NCBI GenBank assembly: GCA_019116745.1
Contig: DXBC01000022.1
Location: forward strand, 1 to 36,951
Direction: 5' to 3'
Source of the DNA: Candidatus Lachnoclostridium stercorigallinarum
GTDB lineage: Bacteria > Bacillota > Clostridia > Lachnospirales > Lachnospiraceae
DNA: 36,951 bases
The notes below the pieces were generated by a model, which saw nothing but the letters and a program-made list of their open reading frames with translations, searched no databases and was not told the origin of the DNA. This document shows positions 1 through 7,586 of the stretch, in pieces. The position numbers and the translations under genes were made by a program. How positions within the stretch are numbered: position 1 is the first letter of the stretch; each line of letters opens with the position of its first letter.

Positions 1-183
1 GATTCCCGGATGGAGGATATGCTGGATCGGGCCTTAAATCAGAATTTTATCCCCGTGGTGGACGATCAGAAGAATTTTATCGGGATCATTACCAGAAAGG
101 AAATCATCAAATATTTTTATGACCGCATGTGCCGGGAAGGAACGGCGAAGGAGGCGGGAATCTCCAGATATATGGTGCTGTAG
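1..183 (+). CDS. CBS-domain protein, C-terminal fragment (5' end outside window)
   Basis: The first 60 codons are open in frame 1 and end at TAG 181-183. The translation contains FIPVVDDQKNFIGIITRKEI, the typical last strand-helix unit of a CBS domain (a 'P-V-V-D' core, then 'G-I-I-T-R-x-E-I'). CBS pairs bind adenine nucleotides and regulate the proteins that carry them; short stand-alone CBS proteins of Firmicutes (CbpB/YkuL type) can bind c-di-AMP. The piece ends about 25 residues after the CBS core, with no further domain, which fits a small stand-alone CBS protein. Only the tail is visible, so nothing can be said about fused N-terminal domains. A strong terminator follows 15 bases after the stop. 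Confidence 0.7.
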   Translation, partial: DSRMEDMLDRALNQNFIPVVDDQKNFIGIITRKEIIKYFYDRMCREGTAKEAGISRYMVL

Positions 184-198
184 GACGAATATATTTCT

Positions 199-248
199 AT
201 GCCCGCATCCGCAGGAAAAATTTCTGCGGATGCGGGCATTTTTTCTTT
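199..248 (+). terminator. Rho-independent terminator of the CBS-domain gene
   Basis: A perfect 16-bp stem (199-214 with 224-239) has a 9-base A/T-rich loop and runs directly into a T-rich tract (238-247). It lies just after the CBS-domain stop codon and separates it from the LarA-like gene. Confidence 0.9.
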
Positions 249-647
249 TGCGGCGTTTAGGATTCCTGAACAGTGGTTCATTTCTTTGAAATTTATTTTT
301 TTCTTCGGAGGAGATATAATGGAATCATAAGAGATACCGGTATGGGGACGCAGGATAAAGGACGGCTGCCGGATATTCCAGGCAAAACGGAGACTGTCAG
401 GCTCTTTTTCCCGGTTTCCCGCACTGCGGTCAGCAGGGCTGTAAAAACTTTGGCAGATATCCCGGCGGTAATCCCGCAGGCTTTTGCAAAAAAGCGGCAG
501 GAGGTCCGTATTCTGCGGGAGCGGCATAAAGGAAAACAGAAAAAAGGATTAGTAAATCTGAACAGATTCCGGCTTTGCAGACAGTATGTATCGTGATGGG
601 GTGAGCCCGGAACAGCCGGAAAAGAAAAAGAAAGGGGAGTTGAGATT
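249..647. other. Gene-free stretch upstream of the LarA-like gene
   Basis: About 400 bases carry no convincing gene. A good -10 hexamer, TATAAT, lies at 315-320, but no good -35 stands 16-18 bases upstream (TTGAAA at 286-291 is 23 bases away), so it is a weak or activator-dependent promoter candidate. If used, it gives a leader of about 320 bases before the start codon at 648. I saw no recognisable riboswitch core. The open frame at 273-596 (plus) is low-complexity in composition, starts without a ribosome site and resembles no protein I know. Confidence 0.4.
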
Positions 648-1961
648 ATGAAAGTAAAAAAAGATGGGGTGGTATCCCGCCTGCTGCGGGATACAAAGAT
701 TCCCAGAATGTTTCATGCCAGACAGGAGTTTCCCAGAGACATAATACGCCCGGAAGAGATTCCGGCTGTGGTCCGGCAGGAGATGGAGAAGGAGAATATC
801 GGATCCCGGATCCGCCCCGGCATGTCCGTTGCCATTACGGCGGGAAGCCGGGGAATCCGGAATGTGGATATTATCACCAAGGCCATTGTAGATGAGGTGA
901 AGGCCAGAGGAGCGGAGCCGTTTATCGTCCCCGCTATGGGAAGCCACGGGGGAGCCACGGCAGAGGGCCAGCTGTCTGTGCTTGCCGGATACGGGATCAC
1001 CCCGGAGGCTATGGGGTGCCCCATCCGCTCCTCCATGGAAGTGGTGGAGCTGGGATATTCCGAGAGGGGAAAACGGGTCGTCCTGGACAAAAACGCCTAT
1101 GAGGCGGACGGCATCATTATTTCCTGCCGCTTAAAGCCTCACAATGCCTTTCGCGGCTCTTATGAGAGCGGCCCCTGCAAGATGATGACTGTGGGGCTGG
1201 GAAAGCAGGTGGGGGCGTCTGTGGTCCACGATGACGGTATGGATGTGATCGCCCAGAACATTCCCACCATGGCGAAGGTAGTGCTGGAGAAGGCTAATAT
1301 TCTTTTTGCCATTCCCTGCATTGAAAATGCCTATGACGAGACCTGCAGAATCGAAGCGATTCCGGCGGAAAAGATCCTTGACAGGGAGCCGGAGCTGTTA
1401 AAATTTGCTTTTGCCAATATGCCTCATCTGATTGTAGGGGAGGCGGATGTGCTGGTAGTGGATCAGGTGGGAAAGAATTTCAGCGGCACCGGCGTGGACC
1501 CCAACATTGCCGGGACGTTTTCCACGCCCTACGCGTCGGGAGGACTGAAGGTGCAGCGAACCTGCTTTCTGAACCTGACGGAGGAATCCCACGGAAATGG
1601 TCTGGGCTGCGGCCTTGCCTCTGCCATCACCAGAAAGATTTTCGACGATATTGACGCGGAACAGATGTATCCCAACTGCATTACCAGCACTGTGCTGGCG
1701 TCCGCCCGGATTCCCTGTGTGGTGAGCACGGACAGGGAAGCCATTCAGATCTGCATCAAAACCTGCAACAAAATCGACAGGGATCATGTGCGGATCGTGC
1801 GGATTTCCAACACGCTCCACATCGGCGAGATCATGCTGTCCGAGGAGTATTACAAGGATGTGAAAGAAGGAAAATATCCTGGGCTGGAGGCCCTGGATGA
1901 GCCCCGGGAGCTGGAATTTGACGAAGACGGAAATGTGATTACGAAAATAGAGCAGGAATAA
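648..1961 (+). CDS. LarA-like protein (lactate racemase N-terminal / DUF2088 family)
   Basis: A 437-residue protein of the lactate racemase (LarA/DUF2088) fold. LarA uses a nickel-pincer nucleotide, attached to a Lys and held by His residues, to interconvert 2-hydroxyacids. Three matching positions are visible: H100 in GSHGG (LarA has GTHR), H165 in the K-P-H motif, and K178 in G-P-C-K, spaced as in LarA (PH then about 12 residues to Lys). This suggests a cofactor-dependent racemase or epimerase of unknown 2-hydroxyacid substrate. Length fits the family (about 420-440). The start is set by GGGGAG about 9 bases before ATG 648. No larB, larC or larE cofactor genes are in the window. The gene stands alone, closed by a terminator, and converges on the NRPS-like gene. 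The fold is fairly certain; the substrate is not known. Confidence 0.8.
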   Translation: MKVKKDGVVSRLLRDTKIPRMFHARQEFPRDIIRPEEIPAVVRQEMEKENIGSRIRPGMSVAITAGSRGIRNVDIITKAIVDEVKARGAEPFIVPAMGSHGGATAEGQLSVLAGYGITPEAMGCPIRSSMEVVELGYSERGKRVVLDKNAYEADGIIISCRLKPHNAFRGSYESGPCKMMTVGLGKQVGASVVHDDGMDVIAQNIPTMAKVVLEKANILFAIPCIENAYDETCRIEAIPAEKILDREPELLKFAFANMPHLIVGEADVLVVDQVGKNFSGTGVDPNIAGTFSTPYASGGLKVQRTCFLNLTEESHGNGLGCGLASAITRKIFDDIDAEQMYPNCITSTVLASARIPCVVSTDREAIQICIKTCNKIDRDHVRIVRISNTLHIGEIMLSEEYYKDVKEGKYPGLEALDEPRELEFDEDGNVITKIEQE

Positions 1962-1983
1962 AAACAGAATCAGAGCGGCAAAC

Positions 1984-2030
1984 AAACACCCCGGAATGCT
2001 TCAGAGAGTCTGAAGTGTTCCGGGGTGTTT
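1984..2030. terminator. Bidirectional terminator between convergent genes
   Basis: A 22-bp stem (1984-2005 with 2009-2030, two G-U pairs) has a 3-base loop and is flanked by A-rich and T-rich ends. It lies between the LarA-like stop (1961) and the minus-strand NRPS-like stop (2034), so it can serve both. Confidence 0.88.
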
Positions 2031-2033
2031 CTC

Positions 2034-5000
2034 TTATTCTTCCGTTTCCGGGAAGCAGTGAAGCTCCACCTTCGGCAGTGAAGCGTCCCATCGCTCATCG
2101 AGAAATGCGGCGATGGATGTCTCGTCCGGCGTTTCCGGTCCGAAGACGTCGGCGGCCAGCACCAGACGGTGTTCTTCGCCCCAGCGGAAATATGCCTCCG
2201 CCCGGGAGATATCCTCCCGGCTCTCCAGAAGCCGCTCCAGCTGAGCCAGATCCACAAAGTCTCTGCCGTTGAGCTTCTCCACCATCACCGTGCGTCCGCC
2301 CTGTTCCAGCAGGTCCAGGGTTCCGTCGGGAAGGATTCTGGCGGCGATGCCGGTCTGATAGAGAACGCCGGGGCCGTAGGGATTGGTCACCTTGTCCTTA
2401 AAGCCGGCTGTGGGGTGATCCATAATGTAGAGGGTTCCCCAGCCTCCGAAAGGCTGCTTGCGGCAGGCGTCGTCCATGACATAGGCCTTTACTTCCGTAT
2501 CCCCGTCCGCGTCCTCAATAAGGCGGTAGCCCACGGTGCGGTTTACGGTTTCCGCCTTGATAAAGTAGTGCTTCGGGAACAGATTTTCCGGAAGATGGCT
2601 CTTGAGCCGGCGCACGGACGGCTCGTCCAGCATGGCTTCCACAATCCGTTCCATGCAGATCATAAAGATTTCCAGCTGTTTTTCGTCAAACCGGTTGCTC
2701 CAGTACCGCAGCTCATAGTAATAGCCCCTGGAGTCGGACATTACCTGAAGGTGGAAAGGCAGGGAGTCCAGCTGGACCTTCTGTCTGACGGCAGGCGCGC
2801 CGCCGATTTCATTTACATTCAGGATATCCCCCTGATACTGGAAGAGCATTTCGTCGGCGTGAAGGGTGGAGATGTAGCAGCGCATGGTGTCCATGATCTG
2901 CTGGCCGGCGGTCTTTAACAGATGGTCTACGGTCTCGTGGGGATGCTGGGTGCAGCGGAACACATAAGTTAAAAACAGGGGGCCTGCAAGCCTCGCCCAC
3001 CGTCCGTCGGTCCGGCCGCTGTGGATGCTGGTGCTGATGGTGTCCTTCTCCCCGCTGAAAATGCCGATGCAGTAGTTGTAGGCGGTGAGGAAGAGCACAT
3101 TTTCCGACACCCCGTGTTCTCTGCAGAAGGCAGTGACTTTCTTTAAATTCAGCCGGGAGAACCGGTTTTTCAGGGCGGCATTTTCTCCGTGGTCCAGATC
3201 GTGGAAATCTCTCCTGTTCAAAATGCTCCTGCGGATGCGGAAATCCTTCATAATGCCCTGGAAATATTTGATGTCCCGGGTTCTTAAACCTCTGGCGTCC
3301 CGGTCTTTTTCGTCCAGCACGTATTCAAAGAGAGTGTAGGACTCTTTTTCCACCTTGTCGCCCCTGTAGAGAGCGTTCAGATCTTCAAACAGAATGTTCA
3401 TGGTCATTCCGTCTCCCACAATATGGGCAATGTCGAAAAACAGGTAGTTGGCGGAATCCGTCTCATAGATTCCCACATGGTAGAGGGGTTCGTTCTTCTC
3501 GTACATATAGGGCTTTAACAGCTGGCTGCGGAGGATTTCCCAGTCCATGTCGCTGACGCGGATAATGGGAACCACCACATGAGTCTCGTCGTGGCGGAAC
3601 ATCTTGTAGGCCCCGTCGTCCATCTGGATGACAGCTTTCAGGCCGGGATGGAGGTCAAAAAGGTCTTCCGCCGCTTTCTGCAGCCGGGACAGGTTCACGC
3701 TTCTGTCCAACTTGAAGAAGAAGGGCAGGTTGGCGGTGGTATTGCCCCGCATCACATAGGCAAAGTAGATCTGCAGATTGGTCAGCGGGTATACCGGGCG
3801 GACGGAGTAGTCCACCTGGGGCCGTTTGGCCGCTTCCGCATAAAAGGCCTCCAGCTGCTCCACAGAAGAATGGGTCATTAAGTCGTCCAGGGTCAGGGAA
3901 AAATTCAGACCGGATGCCAGGTCAGACAGCAGCAGGACGCTTCCCAGAGAATCCAGGCCGGCTTCGTAAAAATTGGTGTCGATGCCGAAGCGGCGGTGTC
4001 CCAGGCAGGCGGCCACGGAGTTGTAAATCTGCGTCTGAAGCTGGTTTTCCGGCAGCTTCAGACTGGCCATCTGCTCTTCAGTTTCTTTTTTCTTGCTGAA
4101 GTATTTGGAGCGGATAATTTTTTTGGAAGAAGTCTTCTCAAAGGGAGTCTCCCGGACGCGGAAACGGAGAATCCTCTTGAAAGAGGGAAGCTCCTGGTTG
4201 TGGAGATTGACCAGCCGGGACAGCTCTTCTTCAATATTGCCGATGCCGGCAGCTTCCGCGTATTTGAAGTTGGGGTAAATTTCCGCAGTGATGGCGTCAT
4301 TTTCCTCAAAGACCAGGATTTCCTCCACCAGACGGTCTCCGTCAAACATATGCTCCACCTGTTCCGGAGCCACGTTTTCCCCGTTGCTTAATATAATCAG
4401 ATTTTTCTTTCTTCCGGTAAGGTAGAGGAAGTTTTCATCATCTACATAGCCGATGTCGCCGGTGCAGAGCCAGCCGTCCTCTGTGAGAACTTCCGCCGTC
4501 TGCTCCGGATCTTTATAGTATCCCAGCATGACGGACGGGCTTTTTACCTGAATTTCACCGTCCACGATCCGCACCCGGCAGCCGTTTACGATTTGTCCCA
4601 CAGAAGCGGCTTTATCCGGCCGGTTCCACACGGCGGTGGTGATTTTAGGGGAACATTCGGACATCCCGTATCCCTGAGCCATTTCAATGCCCAGCTTTGC
4701 ATAGCATTCCTTCAGTTCCGGGGCCAGATAGCCGCCGCCGCAGGCAATGTGGGTGAGCCGGCTGCCAAGAACCTCTGTCTTAATCTCTTCCAGAGGACGG
4801 TCCGGATACTGCCGGGAGAGGACCATAATGCGGTTGTACAGGGATTTTGGGATCATTGGCACGGTGCGGAATCTGGTGGGTTCAAACAGACGCATATGTT
4901 CCATCAGCTTGGACATATCGCGGTTCAGACAGAGGGTGTTGCCGTAGCGCATGGTGAGAAGAATGTCTCCGTTTATGCAGAATACGTGATGAATGGGAAG

Positions 5001-5645
5001 AACGTTCAGGAAGACCTGGTTGCAGAGTATTTCCGGCTCATCTGTACAGAATACATTGTCAATCAGATTGCCCTGAGAGAGCATGACTCCTTTTCCCCGT
5101 CCGGTGGTGCCGGAGGTAAACAGGATCATGGCCAGCTCACGGATGTCAATATCCGGACATACGGAGCGTCCGGCATACTCTTTCAGAATGTTGTCGGAGC
5201 AGGGCACATGACGGCCGTGCTGGAGAGAGATGCAGGTTCGGATTCCGGGACAGCGCTCCATGGCTCCGTCCACCAGAGAGCGGTGCTCCCAGTCGTAGAA
5301 GAGAATGTCCACATCAGAGCGGCTCAGGCAGTCGCAGAAGGTGTCCAGATTGACCTGGATGTCCAGCGGAACGGCCACGCATCCGGCGCACATGACACCC
5401 ATCAGAGCCGCCAGATAGTGATGGCTGCTGCTCCCCATCAGTCCTACGTGGACTTTATGGCCGGCCAGGCGGCTCTGTTCCTCTGTCCAGGCAGCGATGG
5501 CCATGCAGTCGGCGGCAAACTGCTCGTAGGTGACTTCAAAGAGCACATCATTTTCCTCATAGCGAAGAAAAACCCGGCTGCCGTATTCCCTGCCGGTATT
5601 CTGCACCAGATCGCAGATAGTTTTGGTGTTTTGATTTGTAATCAT
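2034..5645 (-). CDS. NRPS-like protein: acyl-adenylating domain, carrier domain, condensation domain, partial second A domain
   Basis: About 1200 residues (numbering here from the upstream ATG at 5654). An AMP-forming ligase domain spans about 10-520, with P-loop TSGTTGRGKG (180-189), YGMSE (329-333), TGD (398-400) and a terminal Lys in SSKKIIR; these look more like acyl-CoA/acyl-ACP ligases than amino-acid A domains. A carrier domain spans about 535-605, with phosphopantetheine Ser569 in GLDSL. A condensation domain (about 615-1010) has YPLTNLQ, AHIVGDG (743-749; second His and the D-G kept, first His replaced by Ala) and the SGRTDG motif. Residues about 1043-1180 resemble the A5-A8 part of another adenylation domain (GWGTLYI, then LYQTG..ARILPDGTLD), without its ATP-binding half. 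Predicted role: load an acid on the carrier and condense it with an acceptor. No thioesterase, reductase or phosphopantetheinyl transferase is nearby. The start is taken as ATG 5645, because AAGGGGG abuts the ATG at 5654 but lies 9 bases from 5645. Confidence 0.85.
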   Translation of the reverse strand: MITNQNTKTICDLVQNTGREYGSRVFLRYEENDVLFEVTYEQFAADCMAIAAWTEEQSRLAGHKVHVGLMGSSSHHYLAALMGVMCAGCVAVPLDIQVNLDTFCDCLSRSDVDILFYDWEHRSLVDGAMERCPGIRTCISLQHGRHVPCSDNILKEYAGRSVCPDIDIRELAMILFTSGTTGRGKGVMLSQGNLIDNVFCTDEPEILCNQVFLNVLPIHHVFCINGDILLTMRYGNTLCLNRDMSKLMEHMRLFEPTRFRTVPMIPKSLYNRIMVLSRQYPDRPLEEIKTEVLGSRLTHIACGGGYLAPELKECYAKLGIEMAQGYGMSECSPKITTAVWNRPDKAASVGQIVNGCRVRIVDGEIQVKSPSVMLGYYKDPEQTAEVLTEDGWLCTGDIGYVDDENFLYLTGRKKNLIILSNGENVAPEQVEHMFDGDRLVEEILVFEENDAITAEIYPNFKYAEAAGIGNIEEELSRLVNLHNQELPSFKRILRFRVRETPFEKTSSKKIIRSKYFSKKKETEEQMASLKLPENQLQTQIYNSVAACLGHRRFGIDTNFYEAGLDSLGSVLLLSDLASGLNFSLTLDDLMTHSSVEQLEAFYAEAAKRPQVDYSVRPVYPLTNLQIYFAYVMRGNTTANLPFFFKLDRSVNLSRLQKAAEDLFDLHPGLKAVIQMDDGAYKMFRHDETHVVVPIIRVSDMDWEILRSQLLKPYMYEKNEPLYHVGIYETDSANYLFFDIAHIVGDGMTMNILFEDLNALYRGDKVEKESYTLFEYVLDEKDRDARGLRTRDIKYFQGIMKDFRIRRSILNRRDFHDLDHGENAALKNRFSRLNLKKVTAFCREHGVSENVLFLTAYNYCIGIFSGEKDTISTSIHSGRTDGRWARLAGPLFLTYVFRCTQHPHETVDHLLKTAGQQIMDTMRCYISTLHADEMLFQYQGDILNVNEIGGAPAVRQKVQLDSLPFHLQVMSDSRGYYYELRYWSNRFDEKQLEIFMICMERIVEAMLDEPSVRRLKSHLPENLFPKHYFIKAETVNRTVGYRLIEDADGDTEVKAYVMDDACRKQPFGGWGTLYIMDHPTAGFKDKVTNPYGPGVLYQTGIAARILPDGTLDLLEQGGRTVMVEKLNGRDFVDLAQLERLLESREDISRAEAYFRWGEEHRLVLAADVFGPETPDETSIAAFLDERWDASLPKVELHCFPETEE

Positions 5646-5675
5646 AATTTCCATCCCCCTTGAAAATGGTAGGTT

Positions 5676-5695
5676 TATGAGATCATTATATCATA
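5676..5695 (-). promoter_or_regulatory. Promoter / possible operator of the NRPS-like gene
   Basis: On the minus strand an extended -10, TGATATAAT, occupies 5685-5693, about 40 bases before the start codon. The -35 is poor. The -10 is framed by inverted repeats TATGA (5676-5680) and TCATA (5691-5695), a possible repressor site. Weak -35 plus a symmetric -10 suggests regulated expression; this is inference. Confidence 0.45.
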
Positions 5696-5823
5696 TCCGG
5701 AAAGGGGGAACAATCAAGAAACGGTAAATTCCGGCGGGCGGGGGAGGACTGTTTTTCGACAGAGCCGAGGGGGATTTGCATATTTTTAAGAGCGGCGCCG
5801 GGCAGCAGACCCCAAATAGAGCC

Positions 5824-5935
5824 GGGCCGCAGGCCCAGGCGCGGAGCGCCTGGGCCTGCGGGGCGTTCGCCCCATGGAAGTCCAGCTTCATAAGGCCTTA
5901 TGAAAGCAAGCTTTCAACGGCCTGATGAAACTGTC
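5824..5935. repeat. Hairpin-rich intergenic element
   Basis: The 300-base gap between the NRPS-like start and the spoIVB stop contains closely packed inverted repeats. They are a perfect 15-bp stem (5827-5841 with 5847-5861, loop CGGAG), a GGGGC/GCCCC hairpin (5860-5873), a perfect 18-base palindrome TTCATAAGGCCTTATGAA (5887-5904), GAAAG/CTTTC (5902-5915), and a partial direct repeat of GGCCT-ATGAAA (5894-5905 and 5920-5930). No T tract follows the stems. The arrangement resembles a dispersed palindromic (REP/BIME-like) element; it may also stop transcription from spoIVB. No gene was found in 5696-5947. Confidence 0.55.
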
Positions 5936-5947
5936 CTTTCGCCCGGC

Positions 5948-7225
5948 TCAGTGCTTCAGCATATTTTCCACAAATATCCCGTAGCCTTTGGTGGAATCCT
6001 GGATAAAGACATGGGTGACGGCGCCGACGAGCTTGCCGTTCTGGATGATGGGACTTCCGCTCATGCCCTGGACGATTCCGCCGGTGAGAGAGAGAAGCTC
6101 CTGGTCGGTGACGCGGATGACCATGCCTTTGCCGGTTTTGGAGGAGCTGTAGTCCACTTTTTCAATTTCTATATCATAATCTTTCAGCTCTCCGGATACG
6201 CTGCTGCGGATGACGGCGGGGCCTTCTTTTACGTCTTGCTTGTATCCGATTTCCAGAGGTTCCCCCTCCAGACGGTTCAGAAAACGGTCGTTGACGGTGC
6301 CGAATACCCCTTCTTCCGTGTTTGCCTCGATGGTGCCAAGGGAGGAGCCGGGGCCATAATAGATAACGCCGGACATGACTCCCGGCTTTCCGGCGCTGCC
6401 TTTTTCAATGCCCATGACGGCGGTCTCATAGAGGGAGCCGTCCTCAATCTGGACGATTTCTCCCGTGTCGCTGTCGCTGATGCCGTGCCCCAGTGCGCCG
6501 AAGTGGCCGTTTGGATCCACGTATGTCATGGTGCCGATGCCCTGGGTGTCATCCCGGACCCAGGCCCCCAGCTTGTAGGCGCCGTCGGCTCCCAGGGCAG
6601 GGCTGATTTTCACGTCGATTTCCGATCCGGAGCGGCGGACGGTGAGAACCACCTCCCGGCCGCCGGAGGAGCTGAGTTCCTCAATCAGTTCCTCCTTGGA
6701 ATTTAAAGGGGTACCGTTTATGGCTTCAATATAGTCGCCGGACTGAAGAATCCCCAGGGATGGCTCGGCCACTGTGCCGTCAGGGCCGGCCACCTCGCCG
6801 GTGCCGATAACCATGATGCCGTTGGATTTTAAGTAAATGCCCACGGGAAGGCCGCAGGGAATGGCGTATTGGGTGTCTACCACATCCACCTGAATATTTT
6901 TCAGAGGAAGCAGGCCGAACAGCTTTAAGTTCAGCTGATAGCTTCCTTTGTTTTTGGCGTACATGGTAAATGTATCGTCCCGTGTGATCTTGATTTCATC
7001 CGCCGGAATGTCGGATCCGTTTCCCAGGGCCACCTCTTCGCTTTCGGACAGCAGAGTGGAGCTGATGAGCCCGGGGAAGCGGAAAGATTCCACCTGGTCA
7101 GCCACAATGGAAAAATGGTCCGGAATCATCCGCTCCACGTACCAGCCCGTGAAAACGGCAGTGACCAGAATGCCGGTGAAGAAGGCTTTCAGCATGAACC
7201 TTTTGAATTTCCGTATTCCTGTCAT
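5948..7225 (-). CDS. spoIVB: SpoIVB sporulation peptidase (S55)
   Basis: SpoIVB is a PDZ-containing serine peptidase secreted by the forespore; it triggers pro-sigma-K processing. The 425-residue protein has an N-terminal membrane anchor (about residues 13-30), a PDZ-like region (SGDYIEAINGTPL), the catalytic-His segment GALGHGISD, and the active-site Ser in GGIVQGMSGSP near residue 391 close to the C-terminus, which is the family signature. The start is ATG 7225, because GAGGAGGT stands 7 bases before it; an in-frame ATG at 7264 has no such site. In most spore formers spoIVB lies directly upstream of spo0A in the same direction; here the two are back to back. A sigma-G-like site is possible upstream. 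The identification is secure. Confidence 0.95.
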   Translation of the reverse strand: MTGIRKFKRFMLKAFFTGILVTAVFTGWYVERMIPDHFSIVADQVESFRFPGLISSTLLSESEEVALGNGSDIPADEIKITRDDTFTMYAKNKGSYQLNLKLFGLLPLKNIQVDVVDTQYAIPCGLPVGIYLKSNGIMVIGTGEVAGPDGTVAEPSLGILQSGDYIEAINGTPLNSKEELIEELSSSGGREVVLTVRRSGSEIDVKISPALGADGAYKLGAWVRDDTQGIGTMTYVDPNGHFGALGHGISDSDTGEIVQIEDGSLYETAVMGIEKGSAGKPGVMSGVIYYGPGSSLGTIEANTEEGVFGTVNDRFLNRLEGEPLEIGYKQDVKEGPAVIRSSVSGELKDYDIEIEKVDYSSSKTGKGMVIRVTDQELLSLTGGIVQGMSGSPIIQNGKLVGAVTHVFIQDSTKGYGIFVENMLKH

Positions 7226-7272
7226 TTCGCGTACCTCCTCTAGTAAGTGAATGCCTTTTTGCACTCCGGTTT

Positions 7273-7300
7273 TATTATGTGAAGGAATCGGAAAATCACT
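7273..7300 (-). promoter_or_regulatory. Possible sigma-F/sigma-G-type promoter of spoIVB
   Basis: On the minus strand CATAATA (7273-7279) matches the CATnnTA -10 of forespore promoters, about 48 bases before the spoIVB start. The -35 side (around 7294-7300, AGTGATT) matches poorly. Known forespore control of spoIVB makes it plausible, but the sequence alone is weak. Confidence 0.3.
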
Positions 7301-7392
7301 CTGCTATTTTTTTACTCTGAAAGAAAGAGACGGCAGCGGAAGCCGCGCTTTTTCCCGCCGCAGCTGTCTCATTTTACAAAAGAATGATCGAC

Positions 7393-7550
7393 AGGATTTG
7401 ACATGGAAAACAGACGCATTTGTGAAAGTATTTCCGAAAATTCAGGAAAATATTGCAACAAAATCTTCATTCTTTCGTCTGTATCCTCATGGGGGTGTCG
7501 AAAATTGCGATGGATTTCCGTTGCAACTGCCGAAAAATGAAGACTATAAT
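7393..7550 (+). promoter_or_regulatory. spo0A control region with two 0A boxes
   Basis: The 361-base gap between spoIVB and spo0A holds layered signals. A sigma-A-type promoter, TTGCAA (7521-7526) and TATAAT (7545-7550) with an 18-base spacer, ends 36 bases before the spo0A start. Two matches to the Spo0A box core TGnCGAA are present: TGTCGAA at 7496-7502 (upstream of the -35) and TGCCGAA at 7528-7534 (inside the spacer). Further upstream AGGATTT (7393-7399) followed by GACGCATTT (7413-7421) resembles a sigma-H promoter with one mismatch and a 13-base spacer. This fits the autoregulated, sigma-H-boosted spo0A promoters known from Bacillus. Confidence 0.6.
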
Positions 7551-7586
7551 ACACCTGACGAAGAGGAAAAAGAGGAGGAAACCAAA

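Noticed and set aside
331-420. Possible c-di-GMP (GEMM) riboswitch suggested by GGGACGCAGG and GGCTGCCGG
   Set aside because: The conserved CAGGGCAAACC-type 5' part and tetraloop/receptor are missing.
117-527. 136-codon open frame on the minus strand
   Set aside because: It overlaps the CBS-domain gene and its terminator, and has random-looking composition.
273-596. 107-codon open frame on the plus strand in the gap before the LarA-like gene
   Set aside because: No ribosome site, no protein-like pattern, and it overlaps a likely promoter and leader.
4593-5663. 356-codon open frame on the plus strand opposite the NRPS-like gene
   Set aside because: It is a shadow of the minus-strand gene, whose adenylation motifs are clear; no ribosome site.
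7251-7586. N-terminal extension of Spo0A in the same frame
   Set aside because: The extension lacks a ribosome site and would cover the 0A boxes and promoter; Spo0A homologs start at [12 protein letters not shown]-like sequence.
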